Assembly: GCF_001941845.1 (NCBI RefSeq)
Contig: NZ_CP018870.1
Coordinates: 186,001 to 250,000 of the forward strand
Length of the DNA: 64,000 bases
Source: Streptomyces sp. TN58
GTDB lineage: Bacteria; Actinomycetota; Actinomycetes; Streptomycetales; Streptomycetaceae
Direction of reading: 5' to 3'
The notes under the pieces were generated by a model. It did not search any database, was not told the DNA's origin, and was given only the letters and a program-made list of their open reading frames with translations. Below are positions 27,825-35,970 of this stretch, piece after piece; position 1 is the first letter of the stretch, and each line of letters begins with the position of its first letter. The translations under genes were made by a program, and so were the position numbers.

Positions 27825-28706
27825 GTGCTGGAGCGGCTGAATCGGGCGCTGGACCACTTGGAGGCCTGCCTCGACGGGGACATCGACATGGCCGAGGTGG
27901 CCCGGATCGCGGCCGTGTCGGAGTACCACTTCCGCCGGCTGTTCTCCGCGCTGGCGGGGATGCCGCTGCCGGTCTACGTACGGCGTCGGCGGATGACGCT
28001 CGCCGGGGCCGAGGTGCTGGCCGGGGAGCTGACGCTGCTCGATGTGGCGGTGCGGTACGGCTACGGCTCGGGTGAGGCGTTCGCCCGGGCGTTCCGCTCG
28101 GTCCACGGCATCGGGCCGGGTGAGGCGCGGCGGACGGGTGCGGTGCTCACGGCGCAGCCGCGCATGTCGTTCCGGGTGGTTGTCGAGGGGAGTACGAGCA
28201 TGCGCTATCGGATCGTGGAGAAGGCGTCCTTCCGGGTCGTCGGCAGGAAGGCCACGGTCCCGCTGGTGCACGAGGGGGTCAACGCGGCGGCCGCGGCACA
28301 TGTGGCGAGCCTGGACGAGCGGGCGATCGTACGGATGAAGGCGCTGGCCGGCGGGGAGCCGGCGGGGATCCTGTCCGCGGTGGTGCACCTGAGCGGCAGC
28401 CGGGAGGAGGGTGCCGAGGTGGACTACTGGGTCGGCGTGGCCGCCCACCCCGCGGCGGAAGCCGAGGGGCTGGACACCCTGGACGTGCCGGCCGGGAGCT
28501 GGGCCGTCTTCGACAACCGCGGGCCGTATCCGAGCGGTCTGCAGGAACTGTGGCGGGACGTGTTCACGCAGTGGTTCCCCTCGAACCCGTACGCGAGCCG
28601 GCCGGGTCCCGAACTCCTGCTGACGCAGCCGGTGGAGGTCGGCGCGGAGACCGCCTCCCAGTTGTGGATCCCGGTCGAGCGGACCGGCGGGAGTGCCGCG
28701 GCCTGA
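27825..28706 (+). CDS. AraC-family regulator with GyrI-like effector domain
   Basis: This encodes 293 residues. The N-terminal AraC DNA-binding domain covers about residues 5-105, with helix-turn-helix segments MAEVARIAAVSEYHFRRLFS and LLDVAVRYGYGSGEAFARAF. After the short segment RMSFRVVVEG, the C-terminal about 160 residues match the GyrI-like (SOUL/BmrR-type) small-molecule-binding domain: MRYRIVEKASFRVVGRKATV, EVDYWVGVAAHP and ELWRDVFTQWFPSNPY. Such SoxS/Rob-like fusions respond to amphipathic compounds. The start is a GTG preceded by AGAAGGGG. It is divergent from the serine hydrolase with 126 bases between them. Confidence 0.87.
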   Translation: MLERLNRALDHLEACLDGDIDMAEVARIAAVSEYHFRRLFSALAGMPLPVYVRRRRMTLAGAEVLAGELTLLDVAVRYGYGSGEAFARAFRSVHGIGPGEARRTGAVLTAQPRMSFRVVVEGSTSMRYRIVEKASFRVVGRKATVPLVHEGVNAAAAAHVASLDERAIVRMKALAGGEPAGILSAVVHLSGSREEGAEVDYWVGVAAHPAAEAEGLDTLDVPAGSWAVFDNRGPYPSGLQELWRDVFTQWFPSNPYASRPGPELLLTQPVEVGAETASQLWIPVERTGGSAAA

Positions 28707-28776
28707 GGCTTCCGGACCGTCGGGGCCGCGCTCCGGCGACGCTGACTGCCGCTGCCGCTGCCGCGGTACACGTGCC

Positions 28777-29481
28777 TCAGGGGGTGGTGGCGGTGGCGAG
28801 CGCGGCCCGGTAGCGGGAGGGGGCGGGCAGGTCGGTGAGCTGGTAGCCGGGGACGGCGGCGGGGCGGGTGAGGACGCCGACGTAGGGCTCGGCGAGGCCG
28901 TTGGCGAGACCCGTTCCGGCGGCTTTGAGGCAGGCTTCCTTGCGGGCCCAGCAGCGCGCGAGTGCGGTGACCCGTTCCGAGGCGGGGAGCGCGGTCAACT
29001 CCTGCGTCTCGGCGGGATGCAGGAGGTGCATGACGTCGGTGAGTGTCTGCGGGGTCGGGTGCTCTTCGATGTCGACGCCGACGGGGGTGGTGGCGAGTGC
29101 GATGTACGCATGGTCGCCGCTGTGGGAGAGGGAGAAGTGGACCGGGTTTCCGGGGATGTTGGGGCGGCCGTGCGGGGCGCCGCAACAGGGGCAGTCCTCC
29201 CGGGTGAGCCGGACGGTGTGGGGCGGCCGGTCGAGGTGCAGGCCGAGGAGGATGCGCAGGGCGATGTGGGAGGCGGCGTAGCGGTGGGCCAGGTCCGGGG
29301 TGTGGAAGCGGGCGGCGCGGTCGCGCTCCTCCGCGTCGAGGACGGAGTCCGCGTCGGCGACACGGTGCCCGCCGACCGTGTCGACGGTGGTGTTGAGGGC
29401 CCACACCACCGGGGCGGCGGGGGTGGGCGCGGGACCCGACACGGGCGCGGTCGGTCCGAGTTGGTTCACGTGCTCGATCAC
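28777..29481 (-). CDS. 4'-phosphopantetheinyl transferase (Sfp/HetI type)
   Basis: This transfers the phosphopantetheine arm of CoA to carrier-protein serines of polyketide, fatty-acid or peptide synthases. The 234-residue protein contains FSLSHSGDHAYIALA, then VGVDIEEH with the metal-binding Asp and Glu, and WARKEACLKAAGTGL with the catalytic WxxKEA...K block; the order and spacing match Sfp-type enzymes. A CPCCGAPHGRP segment, frequent in Streptomyces homologues, lies in the N-terminal half. The GTG at 29481 is the best start available; the ribosome-binding site is weak and the GTG at 29469 is possible. No carrier-protein genes occur in the window, so it must act in trans. Confidence 0.88.
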   Translation of the reverse strand: MIEHVNQLGPTAPVSGPAPTPAAPVVWALNTTVDTVGGHRVADADSVLDAEERDRAARFHTPDLAHRYAASHIALRILLGLHLDRPPHTVRLTREDCPCCGAPHGRPNIPGNPVHFSLSHSGDHAYIALATTPVGVDIEEHPTPQTLTDVMHLLHPAETQELTALPASERVTALARCWARKEACLKAAGTGLANGLAEPYVGVLTRPAAVPGYQLTDLPAPSRYRAALATATTP

Positions 29482-30273
29482 GTGTTTGAGGGTAGTCGAG
29501 GCGAGCCGGGGTGTCGGCCGCGGCCGCCCGGTGTGGCGGGACGCGGTCCGGGCGCCGGGCGGTGCCGCTTGTGCGGTTCCGTCCTCCCGGCGGCCGTGTC
29601 GACCGGTGCCGCGGGGTATCCTCGCGCGGCCGCTCACGAAAATTTCACAACCGGGCCCTGAGCGCTTCGGCGGGCGGGCTCCGGCCCGTGGGCGGCGCTC
29701 CCCCGGCGTCCGGGCCGGGCGCCGGCGCCGCCCGCAGGGCCGCTGGACGAGCGCTTCGCGGCCCCCTGATCCGGGCGGTCGGGGCGCTGGCGAGACGCGC
29801 GGTGTGGCGTGAACCCGTTGCCGTCCCGGGAGTCGGCGGGGTACGCCGCCGTGCCGGGCGCGGGGGGAACTGCCCAGGCAGCGGCGGCGACGGACCGGAC
29901 CGCCGCGGCGTGGAGGGCTGCGCGGCCCGTTCCGGAGCGGCACCCGTCTCCGGCGTGAATTCGAGCCCCTCCGGCCGGCGCGGTCCGGGCGGTACGGGAG
30001 GGCCTGTGGTTCGCCGCCGCGCCCGGGATCGGCCTCGCGGGCCGTGCCCCCGTCATGTGCGGTCCGTCTTTGCCCAATCATGGCCGGAGCATGGCAAGGA
30101 TGTCACGCGTTCACCGTCCCCTTGTGGGCGGGCCGGGGGTGGGTCAACCTTTCGAAGGCGGAGGCGAGTTGACGGGTTGTCATGGACATGTGGCGCCAGT
30201 ACGGCCGCGTGCCAGCCGCCCATCGCCCCCGCCCCATCCCCGCAGTGCACCACCTACGAGGAGGACCCCCCAC
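29482..30273. other. Long intergenic region without a supported gene
   Basis: This 0.8-kb gap separates the phosphopantetheinyl transferase from the subtilase gene. Open frames through it are Arg/Gly/Pro-rich and have no recognisable domain. A small AT-rich patch (GAAAATTTC, near 29640) is the only compositional anomaly. The subtilase promoter should lie in its last part, but I cannot point to clear hexamers. Confidence 0.6.
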
Positions 30274-31845
30274 ATGTCCGTGATGCGTCACACCCGCCGG
30301 AGGCTCGCCGGCATCAGCGCGACCGCGGTCGCGGCCCTCGCGCTCGGCGCGGCCGCCGCACTGCCCGCCTCGGCGGCCGACAGCGGCGCGCAGGGCGTCA
30401 TCGAGAACGCCGGCGCCGCCGGAGCCGTCCCCGGCAGCTACATCGTGACCCTGAAGGACTCCGCGGCCCGTTCCACCGCCGACAGCGGCAAGGCCGTGGC
30501 GAAGCGGTACGGCGCCCGGATCGACCGGACCTACACCGCGGCCCTCAACGGCTACTCCGTCAAGGTCTCCGAGGCGCAGGCCAGGAAGCTCGCCGCCGAC
30601 CCGGCCGTCCAGTCGGTCGTGCAGGACCGGGTCTTCACCGTGGACGCGACCCAGCCGAACCCGCCGTCGTGGGGCCTCGACCGGATCGACCAGCGGGCGC
30701 TTCCGCTGAACCAGAGCTACACCTACCCGGACAAGGCCGGCGAGGGCGTCACCGCGTACGTCATCGACACCGGTGTCCGCATCACGCACCAGGACTTCGG
30801 CGGCCGCGCCTCCTACGGCTACGACGCCATCGACAACGACAACACCGCGCAGGACGGGCACGGCCACGGCACGCACGTCGCCGGCACCGTCGCGGGCGGC
30901 GCGTACGGCGTGGCCAAGAAGGCCAAGATCGTCGGCGTCCGCGTCCTCGACAACAACGGCTCCGGCACCACCGCCCAGGTCGTGGCCGGCATCGACTGGG
31001 TGACCCGCAACGCCGTCAAGCCGGCCGTCGCCAACATGTCGCTCGGCGGCGGCGCCGACTCCGCGCTGGACACGGCCGTCCGCAACTCCATAGCCTCCGG
31101 CATCACCTACGGTGTCGCGGCGGGCAACGAGTCGACGAACGCCTCCACCAAGTCCCCGGCGCGCGTCGCCGAGGCCATCACCGTCGGCGCCACCACCAGC
31201 AGCGACGCCAAGGCGAGCTACTCCAACTACGGCTCCGTGCTGGACATCTTCGCCCCCGGCTCCTCCATCACCTCCGCGTGGGGCACGGGCGACACCTCCA
31301 CCAACACCATCTCCGGCACCTCGATGGCCACTCCGCACGTGGTCGGCGCGGCGGCGCTGTACCTGGCGCAGAACCCCTCCAGCACCCCGGCGCAGGTCCG
31401 CGACGGCCTGGTGGCCGCCGCGACCCCGAACGTGGTCACCAGTCCCGGTACGGGCTCCCCGAACCTCCTGCTCAACGTCGGTGAGGGCGGCACCGTCCCG
31501 CCCGGCGACCGCTTCGAGAACACCGCGGACTTCGCGATCCGTGACAACGCGACCGTCGATTCGCCCGTGACCGTCAGCGGGGTCGCCGGCAACGCCCCGG
31601 CGGCGCTGACCGTCGCGGTCGACATCAAGCACACCTACATCGGCGACCTCAGGGTTGACCTGGTGGCGCCCGACGGCACCCTGTACAACCTCCACAACCG
31701 CTCGGGCGGCAGCGCGGACAACATCATCAGGACCTTCACGGTGAACGCCTCCTCCGAGGTCGCCAACGGTGTGTGGAAGCTGCGGGTGAGGGACAACGCG
31801 AGCCTCGACACCGGGAAGATCGACTCCTGGGCGCTGCAGTTCTGA
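30274..31845 (+). CDS. Secreted subtilisin-like (S8) serine protease with propeptide and P-domain
   Basis: This is a 523-residue preproprotein. A signal peptide ([20 protein letters not shown], cleavage after ASA) is followed by an I9 inhibitor propeptide ([36 protein letters not shown]). The proteinase-K-like catalytic domain has Asp in [10 protein letters not shown], His in [15 protein letters not shown] and Ser in [12 protein letters not shown], with the oxyanion Asn in VAAGNEST. The C-terminal about 110 residues are a proprotein-convertase P-type jelly-roll ([40 protein letters not shown]). It should autoprocess and be active outside the cell, probably in protein nutrition. GAGGAGG precedes the ATG. 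A strong hairpin follows the stop. Confidence 0.95.
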   Translation: MSVMRHTRRRLAGISATAVAALALGAAAALPASAADSGAQGVIENAGAAGAVPGSYIVTLKDSAARSTADSGKAVAKRYGARIDRTYTAALNGYSVKVSEAQARKLAADPAVQSVVQDRVFTVDATQPNPPSWGLDRIDQRALPLNQSYTYPDKAGEGVTAYVIDTGVRITHQDFGGRASYGYDAIDNDNTAQDGHGHGTHVAGTVAGGAYGVAKKAKIVGVRVLDNNGSGTTAQVVAGIDWVTRNAVKPAVANMSLGGGADSALDTAVRNSIASGITYGVAAGNESTNASTKSPARVAEAITVGATTSSDAKASYSNYGSVLDIFAPGSSITSAWGTGDTSTNTISGTSMATPHVVGAAALYLAQNPSSTPAQVRDGLVAAATPNVVTSPGTGSPNLLLNVGEGGTVPPGDRFENTADFAIRDNATVDSPVTVSGVAGNAPAALTVAVDIKHTYIGDLRVDLVAPDGTLYNLHNRSGGSADNIIRTFTVNASSEVANGVWKLRVRDNASLDTGKIDSWALQF

Positions 31846-31887
31846 GCAAGCCGGGAGCGCGCGTGACTTCTGAGCCGCGATGAACAG

Positions 31888-31917
31888 GCGGGGGCGACCG
31901 GGGGCGGTCGCCCCCGC
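31888..31917 (+). terminator. Strong hairpin after the subtilase gene
   Basis: GCGGGGGCGACC pairs perfectly with GGTCGCCCCCGC around a six-base loop (12-bp stem). It sits 43 bases after the stop and before the convergent B12-binding gene, so it may work in both directions. Confidence 0.7.
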
Positions 31918-31953
31918 CGCACGTCCCCGCCGCACGTCCCCGCCGCACGTCCC
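31915..31953. repeat. Three tandem 13-bp repeats
   Basis: CGCCGCACGTCCC is repeated three times head to tail directly after the terminator stem, in the non-coding gap between convergent genes. Confidence 0.85.
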
Positions 31954-31966
31954 CGCCCGTGTGACC

Positions 31967-33079
31967 TCAGGCGCGCGGCTCCGGGCCGGCGGAAGGGGCG
32001 GCGGTCAGGCGGGCGGCTCCCGACCGCAGGGTGGCGGTCGCGCGGGGGAAGTCGTGCAGCTCCCGCTGCAGCAGCTCCAAGGCGGGCAGCATCGAGGCGG
32101 CCGGAACGCCGCGGGCCTCCAGCACTGCGGCGGTCCACAGCAGGAAGTCCCGGAAGAGGTCCTCATCGCCCGTGTAGAGGGCGGCCCCGAGGAAGTCGAC
32201 GATGTGGGCGAGGTCTTCGGCGGTGCGCTCGCGCTGCACTTCGGTGTAGTCGCGCATCGCCGGGTACGCGTCCTCCAGTCCCGCGAAGACGGCGCGGACG
32301 AGCCGCGGGCGGCTGCGGGCGACCAGCGTGTACTCCTGGTCTCTCAGGTGGGGCAGGTCGTCCACGGCCTGGTGGCCGGGCCGGGGCCGCGGGAGCGGTC
32401 CGCGGGCCAGTTCGTCGGCGGCGGCCCGCGCGTCGGGTGCCCAGGAGTCCGCGCCGAGCAGGCGGGCGTATCGGCCCCCGGGCCCGAAGGCGGCCCCGCC
32501 CACGATCACCGGGATCCCAGCGGCCTGGCATGCGGTGACGGTCGCGTGGGCGGCGGGCAGCCGGGTCGCGAGGGAACCGGAGAGCGCCACGGCGTCCGGG
32601 CCGGTGCGGTGCAGGTGCGCGACCAGGTGTGCGGCGCTCACCTGCGCCCCGAGGTAGTCCACGCGCCACCCCCTGATGCGCAGCACCTCGGCCAGGAGCC
32701 GGGCGGGCAGGGCGTGCCATTCGCCGTCCACGCAGGCCACCGTGACCCGGCCGCGCGTAGCCGCCTTGCGCACCGAGGGGTGCAGGGCCAGGGCGGCCAC
32801 GGCCCGTTCGTTGATGGCGGTCGCGGCGTGCTCCTGGGCGACGGTGATGCGGTTCGCCGCCCACTCCCGGCCGACCCGGCCCTGTACGGAGGCGATGACG
32901 TCGAGCAGCAGGTCCTCCGCGTCCGTGCCGGCGTCCAGTGCGCGCAGCACCGTACCGACCGCGGCCGCCTCGTCGAACGCCATCACCGACTCCCACACGT
33001 GGGCGCGTAGCTCCTCCGGCGCAGGTGCCGCTGCGGGTGCCGCTGCCGGTCCGGGTGACGGGGTGTCGTACGGGCTCAC
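31967..33079 (-). CDS. Cobalamin (B12)-binding domain sensor protein
   Basis: This is a 370-residue soluble protein. Residues about 20-115 are the helical cap that precedes B12 domains (VWESVMAFDEAAAVGTVLRA, AANRITVAQEHAATAINERA), and residues about 120-250 are the Rossmann-like cobalamin-binding domain. The lower-ligand signature appears as VDGEWHALPARLLAEVLRIR, where His is kept but the usual DxHxxG reads ExHxxP; GAQVSAAHLVAHL and VGGAAFGPGGRYARLLGAD follow. The C-terminal third is helical and may be an output or dimerisation part. It starts with a GTG that overlaps the stop of the SpoIIE phosphatase gene by four bases, so the two are translationally coupled. This suggests a light- or cobalamin-dependent input to the phosphatase. 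Confidence 0.85.
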   Translation of the reverse strand: MSPYDTPSPGPAAAPAAAPAPEELRAHVWESVMAFDEAAAVGTVLRALDAGTDAEDLLLDVIASVQGRVGREWAANRITVAQEHAATAINERAVAALALHPSVRKAATRGRVTVACVDGEWHALPARLLAEVLRIRGWRVDYLGAQVSAAHLVAHLHRTGPDAVALSGSLATRLPAAHATVTACQAAGIPVIVGGAAFGPGGRYARLLGADSWAPDARAAADELARGPLPRPRPGHQAVDDLPHLRDQEYTLVARSRPRLVRAVFAGLEDAYPAMRDYTEVQRERTAEDLAHIVDFLGAALYTGDEDLFRDFLLWTAAVLEARGVPAASMLPALELLQRELHDFPRATATLRSGAARLTAAPSAGPEPRA

Positions 33080-34731
33080 GCGGTGAACCGCCCGCGGGTG
33101 CGGCCGTCCCCCGCGCCGAGGTGGTTGGTGCGCGGGGCCGCGATCACGACGACGGCCATGTCGTCGTGGCGGCCCGCCCCCACCCACTGCGAGGTGAGCA
33201 TCTGCACGTGCTCGACGACCGCCTCGGCGGGCATCGCCGCGCACTGGGACAGGGCGCGGCGCAGTCGCTCCTCCCCGAACATCGCGCCGCCCATGGGTCC
33301 TCCCCGTGCCTCGCTGATCCCGTCGGTGTACAGCACGCAGGTGTCGCCGGGGGCCAGTGTCACGCGGGCCGTCTCCGTGGTCATCTCGGGCAGGGCCCCC
33401 ACCAGCGTTCCCTTCGTACGGGCCTCCTCCACCCGGCCGTCGGAGCGCAGGATCAGCGGGGCGGGGTGTCCTGCGCTCGTCAGGCGCAGCCGCACGGCGT
33501 TGCCGTCCCGGGCGGCGGAGGCCAGCACCATGGTGGCGAAGCGGGCGTTCTCGGAGTTCAGCAGTGAGGCGTTGAGGAGGCTGAGCATCCGGTGGTGGTC
33601 GTCGGCCATCGGCAGGAGGGCGTGCAGCGTGTTGCGGATCTTGCCGGTCATAACCGCCGCCTGCAGCCCCTTGCCGCACACGTCGCCGAGGACGACGAGG
33701 GACGCCTCGCCCTCGCCGGCGGCGGGGTGCACGTCGTAGAAGTCACCGCCGACCCGCTCGTGGTCCTTCGACGGCCGGTAGCCGCCGGCGTACTCCACCC
33801 CTGCAACCTGGTGCAGCAGGGGAGGGAGGAGTTCACGCATCAGGGTGTCGGTGATCGACGCCTGCTCCGCGTAGAGGCGGGCTGCCGACATGGCGGCGCC
33901 CGCGCGGGCGGCGAACAGCCGCGCGAACACCTCCTCGCCCTCGGTGAACGCGTTCGCGCCGTCGGCGCGCAGCAGTACCAGGGCGCCCGCGGGCACGCCC
34001 TGCCCGGGCAGGGGGGTGATGACGATGGACCCCAGGGCGTCGAAGCCGTCCGGCACCAGCCAGGCCGGTGCGGCGGACGGATCGAGCCACCGGGAGGGGA
34101 CGGGCGGGAAGCCCTGGAGCGCCTCGGCCAGCCCGGGCACGTCCTCGGGGTCGACGAGGGCGCGTGAGACGGAGGGGCTGCCGCCGCGGACGCAGGTCAC
34201 GACCGGCAGCTCGGGGCCGTGCGCGGGGGCGATCACCAGGGCCGCGTCGGCGAGGTGGTCGGCCGCCATTTGGGCGGTGACGTCCATGCACCGGTCGAGG
34301 TTCAGGGAGGACAGCAGGAGGTTGGAGGAGCGGACCAGGAACTCGGTGCGGTCCCGTTCCTTCCGCAGCGCCTCCCGGGCCAGCCGGTGGTCGGTGTCGT
34401 CGACGAGCCACCACGCGACGGTGCCGTCTTCGAGGGGGGTCGGGTGCGCCTCGTACGAGCGGTCGCCGACGGGCCCCTCGACGGCGGCGGTCCCGGCGGG
34501 CGGGAGCCGGTCGGACGCGGGCGCGGTGCAGCGTGCGTGCGCCGCCACCAGCCACCCGGGAACAGCGTCCGCCATCGCCGAGCCGGGGCGGGCGTCCGGG
34601 AACACCAGCCCGGCCGCCGCGTTGGCGTGGACCACGACCGCACGGGCGTCGGCCACCAGCACCGGATAGGGGGCCTGACTCCACGGGGGGCCCGTGGCGG
34701 GCGATCTCGGTGTTTCGGTGGAAGGAAGCAA
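33076..34731 (-). CDS. PAS-GAF-SpoIIE (PP2C-type) serine phosphatase
   Basis: This encodes 551 residues. A PAS-like domain (PYPVLVADARAVVVHANAAA) comes first, then a GAF domain (about residues 150-310, SIVITPLPGQGVPAGALVLL), a helical linker and a C-terminal SpoIIE/PP2C phosphatase with all metal-binding acidic residues: VGGDFYDV, LGDVCGKG, VLYTDGISEARGG and DDMAVVVI. These proteins dephosphorylate STAS anti-sigma antagonists and so release alternative sigma factors. It is the first gene of a two-gene unit with the B12-binding protein. The divergent plus-strand STAS and HATPase genes just to the right are plausible partners. Confidence 0.9.
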   Translation of the reverse strand: MLPSTETPRSPATGPPWSQAPYPVLVADARAVVVHANAAAGLVFPDARPGSAMADAVPGWLVAAHARCTAPASDRLPPAGTAAVEGPVGDRSYEAHPTPLEDGTVAWWLVDDTDHRLAREALRKERDRTEFLVRSSNLLLSSLNLDRCMDVTAQMAADHLADAALVIAPAHGPELPVVTCVRGGSPSVSRALVDPEDVPGLAEALQGFPPVPSRWLDPSAAPAWLVPDGFDALGSIVITPLPGQGVPAGALVLLRADGANAFTEGEEVFARLFAARAGAAMSAARLYAEQASITDTLMRELLPPLLHQVAGVEYAGGYRPSKDHERVGGDFYDVHPAAGEGEASLVVLGDVCGKGLQAAVMTGKIRNTLHALLPMADDHHRMLSLLNASLLNSENARFATMVLASAARDGNAVRLRLTSAGHPAPLILRSDGRVEEARTKGTLVGALPEMTTETARVTLAPGDTCVLYTDGISEARGGPMGGAMFGEERLRRALSQCAAMPAEAVVEHVQMLTSQWVGAGRHDDMAVVVIAAPRTNHLGAGDGRTRGRFTA

Positions 34732-34990
34732 ACGTCGAAGGCCCGCTGCGCGGGCCCCTCACCTCATCGCGTTCATCACGTACGTCGGAAAAACCTCGGA
34801 CCAGACAGTTGTCCTCCGGCAACCATCCTCCATGGGCCGTACACCTCGCAACCGCGCCACAGGGGGCGCGGTGCCGCAGGCCCGTACCCGTAGGGCGGCC
34901 CGGGAGGGACCTCTGCCCTGCCAGGGAGGGAACGCTGCCTTTGCGGGTACCCGGTCACCGTGCCCGTACGCGATGTAGGAGGATGTCCCG

Positions 34991-35338
34991 GTGATGGGAG
35001 AGGAAGCGGTCGTCACCACGACCACAACACGCGACGCGACGGTCATCCGCCTGCGCGGCGAGGTCGACGAGGACAGCGCACCGTCCCTGGTCGGCGCCCT
35101 CGCGCGGGCCGCGGCGTGCGGCCTGCCCCGCACGGTGGTGGACCTCTCCGGCACGCCCTTCGTCGACTCCTCCGTGCTGCACGCGCTGCTCGACGCGCAG
35201 CGGGCCCACGCCGACGCCGGGTCGGTGCTCGTCCTCGCCGGCCCGCTGCACACCGCCGTCCGGCGGCTGTTCGAGGTCACCGGGACCGCGGCGGCGTTCC
35301 GTACGGCGGACAGCCTGGCGACCGCGATGACATGCTGA
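34991..35338 (+). CDS. STAS-domain anti-sigma factor antagonist
   Basis: This is a 115-residue single STAS domain: VIRLRGEVDEDSAPSLVGAL, then VVDLSGTPFVDSSVLHALLD with the phosphorylatable Ser in the DSS motif. In its unphosphorylated state it should bind an anti-sigma kinase; phosphatases of the SpoIIE type reactivate it. AGGAGG precedes the GTG start, and an ATG follows at once. It lies 62 bases upstream of a HATPase anti-sigma-like gene on the same strand and is divergent from a SpoIIE phosphatase, giving a complete partner-switching set. Confidence 0.86.
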   Translation: MMGEEAVVTTTTTRDATVIRLRGEVDEDSAPSLVGALARAAACGLPRTVVDLSGTPFVDSSVLHALLDAQRAHADAGSVLVLAGPLHTAVRRLFEVTGTAAAFRTADSLATAMTC

Positions 35339-35400
35339 CCCCCCACCCCCCGTCCCCGAACGGGTCGTCACGGCACGGACCGGGCGGCCATGGGCAGGCG

Positions 35401-35841
35401 ATGAGTATGAACCCACCCCCGCCGTCCGAGGCGCCTCCGGGCCCGCAGCGGCACCGCGCGGACGCCGTCGGCGGACGCCGGCACGACGCGCCGCCCGGGT
35501 CGGCGGCCGAGGCCCGTGAGCGTGTCCGCGAACTGCTGCTCCTGGCGGGTGTCAGCCTCGACAGCGTCATCGCCGCGGACGCCCTGCTCGTCACCTCGGA
35601 GCTGGTCACCAACGCGATCCGGCACGGGTACGGTGTGAGCGCCTTCCAGGCCGACATCGCGGGAGACGTCCTGCGGCTGACCATCGCCGACGCCAACCCC
35701 CGCCTGCCCGCGGCCCGTACGGGCACGGTCGAGCACCCCGGCGGTTACGGCTGGCCGCTCATCCAGCGCCTGGCGGAGCACGTCGACTGCCGCACCCGCC
35801 CCGACGGGAAGACCATCACGACGGCGCTCCGCCTGAGCTGA
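35401..35841 (+). CDS. HATPase (RsbW-like) anti-sigma/regulatory kinase
   Basis: This is a 146-residue GHKL ATPase domain protein. After a Pro/Arg-rich start it shows the N box DALLVTSELVTNAIRHG, the strand LRLTIADANPRLP and the lid/G box GGYGWPLIQRLAEHVD. In Streptomyces such short proteins bind STAS antagonists or sigma factors in alternative-sigma control. The ATG at 35401 leaves 62 bases after the STAS gene. Its domain closely resembles that of the protein encoded at 43961-44425, which suggests duplication. Confidence 0.86.
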   Translation: MSMNPPPPSEAPPGPQRHRADAVGGRRHDAPPGSAAEARERVRELLLLAGVSLDSVIAADALLVTSELVTNAIRHGYGVSAFQADIAGDVLRLTIADANPRLPAARTGTVEHPGGYGWPLIQRLAEHVDCRTRPDGKTITTALRLS

Positions 35842-35874
35842 GCGCCGTAGCCGGCACGGCGGGCCGGGGGCTAC

Positions 35875-35930
35875 GGGCTTGCGGGCTTGCGGGCTTGCGG
35901 GCTTGCGGGCTTGCGGGCTTGCGGGCTTGC
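35875..35930. repeat. Seven perfect tandem copies of GGGCTTGC
   Basis: The 8-bp unit GGGCTTGC is repeated seven times without error between the HATPase gene and the PAP2 gene, ending 40 bases before the PAP2 start. The unit length is not a multiple of three, so changes in copy number would shift any frame read through it. Confidence 0.95.
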
Positions 35931-35970
35931 GGGGCGCATCATCGGGCGGGGCCGGGCAACAAGGGCCTCC

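Noticed and set aside
28777..30081. Long N-terminal extension of the phosphopantetheinyl transferase (start near 30081)
   Set aside because: The extra 200 codons are Arg/Pro/Gly-rich without family similarity; the protein is of normal length from the GTG at 29481.
33080..34990. Cobalamin riboswitch controlling the B12-binding gene
   Set aside because: The B12-binding gene start overlaps the preceding coding region, and no B12-box-like sequence was seen in the leader at 34732-34990.
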